Source: Tanypteryx hageni (lineage: Eukaryota > Arthropoda > Insecta > Odonata > Petaluridae). Taken from it: a DNA stretch of 64,000 nt. Under the pieces are notes generated by a model. It searched no databases. It had not been told where the DNA came from and worked only from the letters and a program-made list of their open reading frames with translations. Positions 25,301-32,599 of the stretch are shown piece after piece. The translations under genes and the position numbers were made by a program. The stretch is taken from contig CM054118.1 in the NCBI GenBank assembly GCA_028673005.1, positions 62,553,401-62,617,400 on the forward strand, written 5' to 3'. Each line of letters starts with the position of its first letter. Position 1 is the first letter of the stretch.

Positions 25301-25332
25301 TCCTGCAGCATCTCAAGGCGCAGATCAAATGA
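1389..25332 (+). CDS. Sec24: Protein transport protein Sec24 (A/B type), C-terminal 465 residues in nine exons
   Basis: Sec24 is the cargo-binding subunit of the COPII inner coat and acts with Sec23 and Sar1 at ER exit sites. Exons: 1389-1614, 2074-2227, 11959-12134, 12639-12749, 14274-14449, 16866-17003, 17092-17292, 21528-21631 and 25221-25332 (TGA). All junctions are GT-AG and all phases agree; the exons sum to 1398 bases. Recognised family blocks in order: [20 protein letters not shown] (end of the trunk), [33 protein letters not shown] (beta-sandwich), [26 protein letters not shown] and [13 protein letters not shown] (helical domain), [17 protein letters not shown] (gelsolin-like domain) and the C-terminal [20 protein letters not shown]. 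The trunk start, Zn finger and N-terminal tail lie before the window. No stops or frameshifts were seen. Large introns (9.7 kb after the second exon) are filled with mobile elements. The A/B versus C/D class is judged from block similarity only. Confidence 0.95.
2228..3205. other. Intronic AT-rich sequence
   Basis: Start of the 9.7-kb intron following the exon at 2074-2227. No exon, RNA gene or clear mobile-element end was found here. Confidence 0.5.
3206..3575 (+). mobile_element. Pogo-like element remnant: left terminus plus transposase acidic tail
   Basis: A TA dinucleotide at 3204-3205 is followed by CCATATCTGCCCAAATACAA, one of the terminus variants repeated through this window. Bases 3425-3560 read on the + strand as a short peptide containing [11 protein letters not shown] and [12 protein letters not shown], then a stop. 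The same FKKCxIS plus acidic-tail arrangement recurs at 47590-47860 and 55305-55511. The TIR part resembles 51717-51960 closely along its length, but that copy lacks the coding tail. Confidence 0.6.
3596..5700 (+). pseudogene. Decayed piggyBac-type transposase (PGBD4-like)
   Basis: A TTAA at 3592-3595 precedes CCCTTTGAGTCCCAAGG, a plausible piggyBac left end. The coding remnant starts at 3993 with an acidic, serine-rich N-terminus and continues to about 5690 through three frames (3993-4850, 4843-5238, 5240-5654 and on), so at least two frameshifts are present. Family blocks seen: [21 protein letters not shown] (first catalytic Asp), FVNNFFMSV, where the usual second Asp is Asn, and [12 protein letters not shown] (third acidic site). 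The end has a cysteine-rich block (NCCICSTKY, then [13 protein letters not shown]). No matching right terminus was found downstream. The frameshifts plus the Asp-to-Asn change mean it should be inactive. Confidence 0.9.
5701..6030. other. AT-rich intronic sequence
   Basis: Very AT-rich sequence after the piggyBac remnant. Nothing recognisable; the expected right-hand piggyBac end is not visible. Confidence 0.5.
6031..6352 (+). repeat. Dispersed repeat segment shared with 51990-52872
   Basis: This stretch aligns by eye with 51990-52190 plus 52807-52872: TTTCTAAATGC, TTAGCAATTTGTATTATTTT, TATAGCCATTGTAATGTTTG, ATTCATGGAATCTATT, CAGACGATTACGCAAAATG and TTTGAATTAYGGTAAAAC occur in the same order in both. 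Here the sequence is uninterrupted at the point where the other copy carries a hAT insertion. Together with 3206-3575 it suggests a longer repeat into which the piggyBac element inserted. Confidence 0.75.
6893..7715. mobile_element. Non-autonomous hAT-like element
   Basis: The left end AGAGGTGGGACGAATCC and the reverse complement of the right end, CAGGGATGGGACATTCG, are inverted repeats. Both continue into GAATC-rich subterminal sequence (TCTCGAATCC and similar). The flanks are ATTTTTAT (6885-6892) and ATTTTTAC (7716-7723), a 7/8 match to the 8-bp duplication expected of hAT transposons. No transposase frame was recognised inside. Confidence 0.7.
7790..8186. repeat. Dispersed repeat shared with 62690-63090
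   Basis: Matches 62690-63090 in the same orientation over about 400 bases, including TTTTCTACA, AAACATTTTYCCATATAATGC, TAGCTGCCACCA, GCTTTGTGGCTATATCCAAT and AAATATTACAGGTATGGAGA. No terminal repeats or coding sequence were recognised, so the family is unassigned. Confidence 0.75.
8187..8524 (-). pseudogene. LINE reverse transcriptase C-terminal fragment
   Basis: The minus strand encodes [20 protein letters not shown] followed by MKNDEVL, a stop, then [19 protein letters not shown] and [19 protein letters not shown]. This order (FEMWxxRRMLxIxWxDR, then GEKR, then RKxxWxGHxLR) is the familiar end of arthropod endonuclease/reverse transcriptase retroelements. One in-frame stop follows the DEVL block. 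Only the 3' end of the element is present. Confidence 0.7.
8745..8890 (-). repeat. Short tRNA-Leu/Ser-like SINE with (TA)n tail
   Basis: On the minus strand 8880-8817 reads as a class-II tRNA-like head: A box TGGTGGCCGAGGTGACTAAA and B box GGTGGTTTGAACTCC with a short variable stem between them. The head is followed by about 50 bases and an alternating TA tract at 8751-8765. Without a paired acceptor stem it is a SINE or tRNA pseudogene. Confidence 0.55.
8928..9750. repeat. Dispersed repeat family, copy 1 of 3
   Basis: Collinear with 45021-46190 and, in its second half, with 35393-36160. Shared blocks include GACAAGCAT, TTATTGATAGTAAGTTTTTA, ATATGAAATATTCAACAATT, CCTACTAGTATCTAAAGCTG, CATCACTCAAGAGCTGGTAG and TATAAAAGTTGGTTATAAAA. 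This copy lacks an internal segment of roughly 370 bases present in the 45-kb copy. Confidence 0.85.
9920..10304 (+). pseudogene. Pogo-like DDE transposase remnant with right terminus
   Basis: From 9924 the + strand reads [20 protein letters not shown] and on; after an internal deletion, frames containing [18 protein letters not shown] and [15 protein letters not shown] follow. The latter correspond to the central catalytic part of pogo/Tigger-type (DDE_1) transposases. The end, GGTCGCGTTATATTCGAGG then GGACAATACG, is a diverged version of the CCGAATATA-type terminus seen at 61628-62170. Non-functional. Confidence 0.6.
10637..11661 (-). pseudogene. Decayed mariner (DD34D) transposase
   Basis: Starts at 11661 on the minus strand and ends at a TAA at 10637-10639, about the usual length of 340-345 codons. 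Visible blocks: a degenerate N-terminal HTH region ([20 protein letters not shown]), WVPHKL, VTGDEK (first Asp) followed by a stop in place of the usual Trp, [12 protein letters not shown] (second Asp) and [16 protein letters not shown] (third Asp, at DD34D-like spacing). At least one frameshift and several stops break it. The + strand frames over this region are shadows. Exact terminal repeats were not resolved. Confidence 0.9.
12188..12274. repeat. Perfect 43-bp-arm palindrome
   Basis: Bases 12188-12230 are exactly the reverse complement of 12232-12274, with a single A at 12231 between them. It lies 53 bases after the donor site of the Sec24 exon 11959-12134. The donor-region motif AAAGGTACAGAC (12131-12142) recurs at the distal end of the palindrome (12273-12284). 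Confidence 0.95.
12750..13583. other. Intronic AT-rich sequence
   Basis: First part of the intron between the Sec24 exons at 12639-12749 and 14274-14449. No exon or transposon end recognised before 13584. Confidence 0.5.
13584..14211. mobile_element. Tigger/pogo-type miniature element
   Basis: Begins CAGTACTGGACTCCTTATCC after TA (13582-13583) and ends with the reverse complement of CAGTTTAGACTCCTTATTTT before TA (14212-14213). TA duplication plus CAG-starting inverted repeats fit the Tc1/mariner-Tigger group. The interior is AT-rich with no transposase recognised. Confidence 0.75.
14540..15069. other. Intronic sequence
   Basis: Sequence between the Sec24 exon at 14274-14449 and the next Tigger-type element. 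Nothing recognised. Confidence 0.5.
15072..15875. mobile_element. Tigger-type miniature element
   Basis: Begins CAGTCATACCTTGAACTTAC after TA (15070-15071); the right end in reverse complement is CAGTCGTACCTCAATCTACA, followed by TA (15876-15877). CAGTCRTACCTYRA ends are typical of Tigger-group elements. The subterminal regions also match in inverted orientation (ACGACTT). No transposase frame inside. Confidence 0.8.
15902..16730. mobile_element. Pogo-like miniature element, CCGTATTTACCCG terminus
   Basis: The left end CCGTATTTACCCGAATTC (after TA, 15900-15901) pairs with the right end, which reads CCATATTTACCCAACTCC in reverse complement. Both continue to AAGAC(A/G)A-type sequence. The right flank is CA rather than TA. 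The interior has several degenerate copies of a CACAACAAACTCAT-like motif in both orientations and no coding frame. Confidence 0.75.
17355..17460 (+). mobile_element. Solo terminus of a pogo-like element
   Basis: TA then CCGTATTTACTCACATATAA, the same terminus family as at 15902 and 20077. Within it GCTTATAGGCGAAT reverses the CATATAAGCC motif. The sequence is cut off by the Tigger element beginning at 17463, so only the left end survives here. Confidence 0.6.
17463..19200 (-). mobile_element. Tigger-like transposon with 371-codon transposase frame
   Basis: The terminus CAGTGGGTCCCCATTATTCG follows TA (17461-17462). On the minus strand 19178-18063 is an open frame of 371 codons resembling the CENP-B/Tigger DDE_1 transposase. 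Blocks: [52 protein letters not shown] (second Asp), [17 protein letters not shown] (third Asp), then an acidic region and C-terminal tail. The N-terminal DNA-binding half is absent. Just upstream, the usual NxDE block survives out of frame as QIFNCNE, with the first catalytic Asp replaced by Asn. No second terminal repeat was found. I infer a 5'-truncated inactive copy, despite the long frame. Confidence 0.88.
19201..20070. other. Intronic sequence
   Basis: AT-rich DNA between the Tigger remnant and the next miniature element. The expected Tigger right end is not visible, and no gene was recognised. Confidence 0.5.
20077..20863. mobile_element. Pogo-like miniature element
   Basis: Starts CCGTATTTACTCTGTGCACG after TA (20075-20076); the right end in reverse complement is CCATATTTACTTGTTTACCC, followed by TA (20864-20865). 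Both subterminal regions carry a GTGCAnG/GTGTGCGG-like motif. Inside, at 20281, CAGTGTTTCTCAACTGCCGC resembles a hAT end without a partner. Confidence 0.75.
20930..21271. mobile_element. Two abutting right ends of pogo-like elements, one with transposase tail
   Basis: The first ends at 21088: reverse complement CCATATTTCTCGGCATATAA. The second ends at 21271: reverse complement CCATATATACTCGGGTATAA. Bases 21095-21140 match 53505-53560. In that second copy the minus strand encodes a short acidic tail (AEDDEFYEC then stop) of the kind found at 47590 and 55490. Confidence 0.6.
21632..22720. other. Intronic sequence
   Basis: First part of the last Sec24 intron. AT-rich, no exon, terminal repeat or RNA gene recognised. 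Confidence 0.5.
22752..22816 (+). repeat. Short GC-rich tandem duplication
   Basis: Two imperfect copies of a unit of about 27 bases, GCCTCACCCTGGGYCYCATGG, lie back to back in otherwise AT-rich intron sequence. Confidence 0.6.
23231..24856. repeat. Inverted SINE-like pair, arms about 190-200 bases
   Basis: Bases 23231-23430 match the reverse complement of 24671-24856, sharing CTATCCTTCCCATTTGAT, GGAAATCTGAAATCCATCGT, CAGGGTAATTTTCT and TACTATTCTC(T/C)GAGGAAAGG. On the minus strand the right copy includes a tRNA B box (GGTTCGATTCC) near 24834-24844, suggesting a tRNA-derived SINE. The left copy is preceded by TGTCTGTCTGTCTGTTAACT. The copies face each other across 1.2 kb in the last Sec24 intron. 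Confidence 0.75.
23632..23720 (+). mobile_element. Solo pogo-like terminus
   Basis: TA (23630-23631) then CCATATTTACTCGTGTAATA, followed by a G-rich run and ACATTACACAATAT. It belongs to the CCRTATTTAC terminus group. No partner end was found nearby, so this is a fragment. Confidence 0.5.
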
Positions 25333-26000
25333 ACAACAGAATTTTTTCAACAGCTTGGAGGGCGGTAAATGTCTTTGCAAGAATAATTTCAATTGAAGAT
25401 CAAAATATTTTAGAGAAGATCATTGAAGAACATGGTGTTTGAAGGCCCTTTTGCCTGTATATATGAATCGGAACAATTGCTTTCCTTTTGGGAGCTTGAA
25501 AATACTTCGTGATAAATATTTGGCCTCCTCTTACGTCTCAAGCCATTGTTTATCCTCAATCTTCATACCACTTAACATATTTTAATTTGCAGGCGAAAAA
25601 ATGGAATTTGTGAAAAATGTTGGGGGTTTTTTATTATTAACTTTATTGTTATATCAGGTGAGTGATGGGAAGGATATGAGTGAAGGCATTGTGCATTGTG
25701 TGTGTATGTGTTGGTGGTTTTTTCCCATCGCCTAGTCATCATCGACAATATTTCAGTGTAATGAAACTTATCAGTGCTTCATTAAATGAAGAAACTCATG
25801 ATTCTGTGAGGTTATTGGTATGGAGGTTGAGTACGTGGCGGTGTGAATGGTATTATAATAGTGCCTTCATTGCTTGTCACTTTCCAATTGTAGTGAGGAT
25901 GCTTGTTCTGTGGAGATAAGTGGCATCTTTGTTTTTATTGGCAAAATGTTGCCAGTCACTATGGGTCTATCAAAAGACCTTGCAGAAAAATAAAACTAAA
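25333..26000 (+). other. Probable Sec24 3' UTR
   Basis: Sequence following the Sec24 stop codon. An AATAAA at 25989-25994 is the first convincing polyadenylation signal, giving a 3' UTR of roughly 0.7 kb. No other feature was recognised. Confidence 0.5.
25989..25994 (+). terminator. Candidate polyadenylation signal for Sec24
   Basis: AATAAA hexamer in AT-rich sequence 657 bases after the stop codon. Without transcript data the real cleavage site is unknown. Confidence 0.45.
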
Positions 26001-26391
26001 CCCTGAAACTCTAGGAGCTAACTTGGTATGCTGTAGTATCTGTGCAAGTGATTCTAAGAGGTATTGAATTCCCACTGTTAAATACATTATGCTGGTTTTT
26101 CATTGTTGGGAGATTTATTAAGTATGAAATGGGTGAGATATTTCTTGGTATGATTTTAAAGGATTGTTAAGAGATGTATGATGTGTAAATTTTGTCTTTG
26201 AATGAAAGCACTATTCCTGTATCATATTTAGAAAAGGAAATGAAATTGTTAAAGAAACTTTGTGATTGTATTTAATCTTTTCTTAAGGAGAGATATAGTT
26301 TGGCAGTTTTATTACCATATCTGCATTAAATTACTTAATTCATGAAGAATGATAAAAGAACTATCTTTTAATATCAATGTGATGTGTTTAA

Positions 26392-27565
26392 CCTTCATCT
26401 GTTGTGCAGATGTAAGTGAATGAAACAAACAAAGTTTGTAGATTTTCAAGCCAAAACATTTATTTTTTTTGGGGATATATTGTTTGAAAACTACATGACC
26501 TTTGAATTTCACTATCACTTCATTGACAGCAATGTTTTCAGAAGGATGATAAACTTCCCCATGTCGAGAATTTAGTTTTTGAAATAAATCCCGTATTTTC
26601 TAAAGAGGATCATAGTCGGGACTGTCTTTTTTTGGGGCATATGCATTGTTAGAGAAATGAAGGTAGCGTAAAATATGAAGAAATCAATCCCTACTGATTG
26701 TTTTACCAAAGAATTCACAGTAGTACAACTCATCTGTGAACCAATATTCTTTGATAGTCTCTCTTCCAGTGTGCCCCATCAACAATGATATAGCGATGAA
26801 CTTTATCATTTCTTCTCTGGTAATCTCGGGAAGTGATGTTGATAAAGCTTCTCCAATAAATGACTGTTTTTCACGATTATCAGCATCAGATCTGTTTATC
26901 CATTCAGTTGGAGGTTCACTATATTCCTCTTCTCCCTCCAAATCTTCAATCTCAGACTCAGCCTCTGAGTCATCGTTGAGAAAAACTTTGATTTCATCGT
27001 CAGGTAAGGCACTCATTTTAGGGTACACAAAGACAGCACTCAAATAACAAAGAAGGGACTCACTCAAACACTTGAAAGAAACTGACCTCATGATATGATG
27101 AAACCTTCACCAAAATCCCCACCCTCTTTCCCAAACATGCCTAGGGTTACATATGTATGTCAACACAACCCCTACTCAGGCATGGTCATCTGCTTCTTAT
27201 CTCATGCACTTCCAAGGCCAATAGCTGAGAAAGAAACAGCCTAGAAAGAGCTTACATGGCCAGAAAAATTCATTTAGATCTTTGTTTGGAAAGGCAATCT
27301 CACATAATGAAGTGACTTGTCAACCATAATTAACAAAAATTCCAGACCGCAATATTCCATCCAAAGCTCTAACCTAGGGGCAATAGTTGGATGAATATGT
27401 GGAGGGAAGTGTTCTATTACAGATCTGAACAAAAGCATTTTTTTGAGAGTGAAACGTAAAAAAAAATATTTCGAGCAAAGGAACTTCTCACGCATATGCT
27501 GCATCAGCCGGAAATTAAAGCCCACTTATCCATGCGCATATGTTGCAATGGCCGTCCTTGAAAGG
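26392..27565 (-). mobile_element. Internally deleted piggyBac-like element
   Basis: TTAA tetranucleotides at 26388-26391 and 27566-27569 flank ends reading CCTTCATCTG and (reverse complement) CCTTTCAAGGACGG. On the minus strand a piggyBac-type N-terminus begins at 27016 (MSALPDDEIKVFLNDDSE), followed by an acidic region, EITREEMIKFIAISLLMGH and KEYW. Out-of-frame pieces continue to VNEVIVKFKGH and QYIPKK. The catalytic middle and C-terminus are missing. The terminal inverted repeat is only a few bases by eye, so the TTAA boundaries are plausible, not proven. Confidence 0.75.
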
Positions 27566-27569
27566 TTAA

Positions 27570-28130
27570 ACTTGGGAACCACTGGATGTACTTCAATGAA
27601 ATTCGTCAACTGATTCCAATTTTGGTTAAAATCAGATAATAATTAAGACCACTTAGTTGAAGATCTACATGTATTTTACAAGTACTTTGCAAGAATCTCA
27701 TTAAATACTCAGCGTAAAGAATAATATTGAGAACAAATATTAAATAAAATAATTAAATATGCAGTTTTTGTCAAATTATTTTCCCCATAAAACAAGGTTT
27801 ACAATAAATTTAAAGAAAAGTAAATTAAAGCATTTTCATAATTATAATATTTTTGACGTTCTTTTGTTTATTCCAAAAAATAGTAAATAAAAATTTTATG
27901 ACTCTGTAACCACTAGACATATGTTAATGAAATTTGATATTGGTGAGTTTTACTAAAATTTGTCAGCTGATTCCAATTTTGGGTAAAATCAGAAGAAAAT
28001 TATGACCACTTTACATGAAGATCTACAAGTAGTTTACAATGCACCTGTTCCAACTCGGGAACCACAGGATGTATTTTGATGAAATATGGTATTGGGTAGT
28101 TTTAGTAAAATCTGTTGATCTCAAAGAAGG
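27570..28130 (+). repeat. Degenerate array of 150-160-base units
   Basis: Units at about 27574, 27896 and 28056 contain variants of AACCACTGGATGTA, TGATGAAATTTGGTATTGG, GATTCCAATTTTGG and GACCACTT. The same unit forms the cleaner array at 52973-53407. The intervening 27700-27890 is featureless AT-rich DNA. Confidence 0.7.
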
Positions 28131-28290
28131 CATTTGGAAATGCTTTATACTCTGACATGGAGTACACCTTTCCAGACTTGTTGGTAATGGAAATGTGCAA
28201 AAAAGAGGTCCTTACACCAAGGAGAGCAAAATTAGGAGATGTTAGGTTTAATATGCAGCATTTCTGCAAGATCGATAGCAAAATTTAAGA
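28131..28290 (+). other. Unassigned open stretch
   Basis: A frame of about 52 codons without a start codon (including ALYSDMEYTFPDLLVMEMCK) ends at a TAA. I do not recognise it. It could be a fragment of a transposon protein, a pseudogene or chance. Confidence 0.25.
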
Positions 28291-28470
28291 TTCATGTACT
28301 GATGCAAATATTTTGTAGTAAAAATTAAACCCATGAATAAATATTTGTTTTTCTTCTAAACTAGCTACTTTTTTATATTACTCAATGCACTTTCAACCTT
28401 TTGCTAGATCCGTTTTACATTAATGATATTTTAATTTTTTCTGACAATAATATGATAATTCTGACTTATA

Positions 28471-28530
28471 TGAGGGGGTGGGGAGGAGGGGGTGAGGATG
28501 ATGAGGGGGTGGGGAGGGCTGGGGGATTTG
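28471..28530 (+). repeat. G-rich minisatellite
   Basis: Repeated GAGGGGGTGGGGAGG blocks separated by GATGAT, about 60 bases, almost without C on this strand. G runs of three to five occur at least six times. Confidence 0.75.
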
Positions 28531-28619
28531 GTGATAGCCTGAGGACAAGAAACCATTATCTGTTTATTCCCTTTTCCCATTTTCTTTGCACATATAGTTG
28601 GTTCACAATTTGTTGAGAG

Positions 28620-28970
28620 CATGTATATGTCTCACAAGGGGAGGACCCGTACGTGGGGTCACGGATTTTGCTGAAACTTGGTAGGTACGTAGCGCTAGAT
28701 GCCAGGATCACAACCAACCCCCCTTTTGGGCGTATATGATCAGTAGTTTTTATGCAAATTGCGGTTCAAGTTTACAATTTTGCGACGCGCACGATAAACT
28801 CACGACGGTGCAGTACTTAATCGAAAGCCGTAGCCTAACGCTAGGGAGCTGGGCTAGCATTTTCAAGGTCCGGAGTTCGCTGCCAGTTTCGGTCGCTTTT
28901 TTTTCTTCGCTTATTTTTATTATTCCTGTTTTCCTTTTTCGCGATGAAGTTTTACTCGGTATCCACAATC
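28620..28970 (+). repeat. Possible SINE with tRNA-like segment
   Basis: GC-richer than its surroundings. Bases 28826-28892 contain TAGCCTAACGCTAGGGAGCT (A-box-like) and GGTCCGGAGTTCGCTGCC (B-box-like) at tRNA-like spacing. The segment starts near GGGGAGGACCCGTACGTGGG. I could not define its ends or find a second copy here. Confidence 0.35.
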
Positions 28971-29049
28971 ATTTTTTCATTTTTTTCTTCACTACATTTT
29001 TGTTCGGAATTTTTCACATTCTCTTGTATACCACACAGCAGACATGCTA

Positions 29050-29680
29050 AAATTTACTGTCAGATCAGATCTTCTTTCATTTGTCTGTATACGTTTTAAC
29101 TAATATTTATATTCATAGTACATGGTAAACAATCCATAAAATATTTTTGCGAACACTGTAATCGATGCTTTTAAAGATCCGTAATTGGCGAAAATATATC
29201 AGCCATAGAATCATTGCCAATGTTTTAAGAATATCAATTGGTGAAGACAGTCCTAGATATATCCATTCTTTTTCCTGATCCTTTGCTCATATTGTTCGTC
29301 ATGCTTTCGTGATGATCTGCCTTGGATTCTTACGAGTGGACTGCGAAATCGGAGTTACGGATCAGAATCGAGGAACATTGCCTTTTATTAATATCTTTAG
29401 ATTAAGAGTATAGCCATTGCAATGACTATTGTTGGACTCAGATTTTGTATAGTCTAGTTTTGCCACAAAAATACTCATGATCAATTTACTTTTTTCTTCG
29501 AATGTATTTTTAATATTTTATAATGCTAATTTATGAAATTTGGGAACACAAAGACCAACTCATCTGCAGTGATATTTAAGCTACTAAAGTAAATAAAATA
29601 ATTGCTGCACATTTAATTTAATTATTAGGAAAGTAGGCATCATAAGTTCCATATGGATCATCTTGTTATTGTATAGAAGA
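29050..29680. other. AT-rich intergenic sequence
   Basis: No gene, RNA or repeat recognised. Confidence 0.5.
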
Positions 29681-29760
29681 GTGTTTCCCAACATTTTTAG
29701 TCACAGCAACCTGAAGGAACTTTTCAAAATTTGGCAGCACCCTTAACCATCCTCCTATTG
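29681..29760 (+). mobile_element. hAT-like terminus without partner
   Basis: AGTGTTTCCCAACATTTTTA is close to the CAGTGTTTCCCAA ends of hAT elements. No matching right end with the same 8-bp flank was found; the similar end at 38337 has a different flank. Confidence 0.4.
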
Positions 29761-30639
29761 TATTAGCCTTTCCCGAATCCGTGTTTCTTGAATGGACTTT
29801 TCTTGGGAAAATCGAAAATATCTCACCCTACCATTACAATTTTTGTAACTGTTATTACAAACAAATACCGAACAAGACGTCATTTCACTGAGAAAGCCAC
29901 AGTTCAAGAGAAAACATAATAATTTTCCAAACCCGCGACCACAGTCAATGCTAAATCATAGGCGGCAAGCACAATCTATATACCACGTGACGTCACACTC
30001 TCGAAGCGACGCTCGCCTGAGATGCGCAACGACCTACCTGGTATAGTAACACCATGTGCGCGGTGTGAAGTGAAAGTGAACACAAGGGTGAAAGGACTAA
30101 GGGATTGCTTGTCGCGCGCCATTTTGGTGTCAGGTGTGGGGTCGCGAGCTATATCACGCCCATCGATTGCGGCCGGAATCTTGGGGCGTGTTTTTCTCTT
30201 TCTGTTGGTTTTATTTTTGTGGTTTGTTGGTATTGTTTGTTTCCGTGATATTTTGCGCCGCATGGTTGTGTTGTGCGCGTCGCATGATTTCGGAGTGTTA
30301 AATTGCATCTTCCGCCAATTCTTCCTAATTCCGTTGCTGGGGCGACTTTGTTTCGCGGGTTGAATCCTTTTTTTTAACTTATTGCGAGGGGTTGTCGGAA
30401 AATTCGTCCCTTTCCGGCTTCCTAGCTCCGCGTGGTTTGCCGTGAGGTGGGCTTCCCTTTGATTCGGCGCGTGAATCCTCATCCGGTGACGACAGCGCCA
30501 TCGCCATTCTGTGGGTCTGCGCCGTATGAGGTTGAGAAGCGGGCGAGTGGGCACGGGGAGCGCGCGAGGATCTGGGATTATAAATCCCCCGGTGGGGATG
30601 GAAGCCATCTGAGACACACACTGAGATTTAGTCGCGGAG

Positions 30640-31545
30640 ATGCGGGGACAACGAGAGACCTTCCTTGAGGCGCTGCGCTCCCAATCAACAACGGCGGCGG
30701 TGGACGGCATGCAGCATTCCCCTCGTGCCCTGAGCGCCTCGAGCCTGGCAGCGATTCCAGCTTTTGCGGGGGAGCCGAACGAGAACGTAAGCGATTGGCT
30801 GAAAACAATCGCTCAGGTGGGACAGCTGGAGGGATGGGAGCCGAGAGACCACTTGCGAGCTGCGCTGGCCAAAATCTCAGGGGCTGCTTACAGTTGGCAT
30901 GTTGCGCTAGAGGATAGCGCGACTGGGTGGGACGGATGGGCGAGTTCCATCAGCGCCGCCTTCGGCCGAAGGCTCACGCTGGAAGCCTGGGCCAAGTTGG
31001 TCGAGGCTCGGAGGCATCTGCCGGGCGAGGAAAGCCGGCATTATGTGTATGAAAAATTAGAATTGTGTCGTCGATACCCGGTAGATCTACCGAACACCGA
31101 AATCGTCGATAGGTTGGCGTGGGGCTTGCTACGACCAGAGGTCGGGGTCGCTGTGATGTCTAGTAAGCCCGCAACGGTGAGAGGATTCCTGGAGCAGCTG
31201 GAGGCCGTGGAGCCCGGTTTAGGAGGCGCCGCTCTTTTGCCGCAAAGTTTGGTAGCCGCCGCACAGCGTGTATCTTCTCTCGCCGCTATATCTGGCCAGG
31301 CCCCATATGCGGAACCGCGCTGTGAAAGTGTTTCTGTAGGACAGTTGGCCCAACTGATGGAGCGATTCTCGCTACGTTGGAGGGTCAGCCGGGGCTAGGA
31401 CGACGAAGGCGCTCCGGGGAGTGTTATACGTGTGGTCGAGCCGACCATCTGGCCCGGGACTGCCCAGACTCAACTCGCCGCCAGTCCACGTGATTTTGGT
31501 TCGGTCGGGAGGGCCACTTAGCGCGTGATTGCCGCGAGCCCTCTA
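30640..31545 (+). pseudogene. Gypsy gag with decayed zinc knuckles
   Basis: The frame 30640-31398 (252 codons) resembles a retrotransposon gag/capsid: AIPAFAGEPNENVSDWLKTI near residue 40, then GAAYSW and RYPVDLPNTEIVDRLAWGL. It stops shortly before the nucleocapsid. In another frame 31420-31461 encodes an intact knuckle, CYTCGRADHLARDC. The second knuckle (to about 31530) keeps GREGHLARDC, but its first two cysteine codons are lost, one to a TGA stop. Confidence 0.85.
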
Positions 31546-31571
31546 GTGCGGGAAACGCGGGTCCGGCGCGA

Positions 31572-31775
31572 GTGGTAAATTCTGTCACGCAGCTGTGCAA
31601 ACTACCGAGGGTCCAAGTGAAATTTTCCCCGTCGAAGACAGTACTAGCGTTAGTGGACAGTGTTGCGTGCGTCAGCGTGATAGCAGCTAGTCTGACTCCC
31701 TCTCTTAGCCCAGCTGTGACGTCACCTGGCGAGCAGATGCTAAAGGGGGTAGGTGCTCAGGTGGTATCCGCGTGA
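31572..31775 (+). pseudogene. Gypsy aspartic protease relic
   Basis: Contains LALVDSVACVSVI, matching the retropepsin active-site loop in which the usual DSG triad is DSV. The frame ends after 67 codons. Bases 31776-32600 hold only broken pieces of the protease-RT linker. Confidence 0.65.
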
Positions 31776-32599
31776 ACGTTTGAGTGCTCGTCGAGAATTC
31801 ACTAATAACACTGAAGGAAGTGCAGGTGATGGAGTCTCCCCCTTTCCCCATCATTGTAGTGGTAGATTGAATTACGGCGAATGCAGCCAGACTTGTTGCT
31901 AGTGCGGATGGAGTGTCTGTTGAGGTGGACGAGGGCGCGTCGAGACCATTTGATGAGTCGGACGAGGCAGCAGGACCCGAGAGCGAAGTGACGATGGGCG
32001 TGCTAGAGTCGGCAATAAAGGACTTATTGATGTGTGTGAGGCGGGCGGTTGAGAAGCGAGCACGCTTTTCGTGGCGGACGAGAGACTTATTCCGCGCAAC
32101 TCACAGGGTTTCGTGACGGCGCACGTCCCCGATTCCTCCCCGTCGGTGGTGACGACTCGCACGGTCGGTTCTTCAAGACCGGAGTGAGAATAGGTTAGTC
32201 CGGGGCGGTGCTGGAAGTACGAGACGGCCGACTTTCGGTCCCGGTCCTGAACGTTGGGCGTAAGCCTCTACGATTCCAACGGTCGCAGCGGCTGGTAGGC
32301 GTTCACCAAGATGACATTGTAAGTCGTCCGATTGGGAACAGATCGCTGGGCAGAGACGGCGCCGTTGGCGGCGATTTTTCAAGAAATGCCGGCGATTTTT
32401 CAAGAAATGCCATAGGCCACTGGAATTTTGGGGAGGACCTAACGGAAAGTCAAAGAACGACACTGGCTGCAGTTCTGGAGGGATATGCTGCTTGATTTAG
32501 TTCATCAGGCAGCAGATTTCCGAGGACTGATCTAGACCAGCATCGGATCGACGTGCTGGGTTAAAAGCCGCTACACCAACCACCCCGGAGTGTTTCGCC

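Noticed and set aside
29976..30710. 244-codon minus-strand frame
   Set aside because: Low-complexity basic composition in the GC-rich gypsy leader, opposite the gag start; no domain seen.
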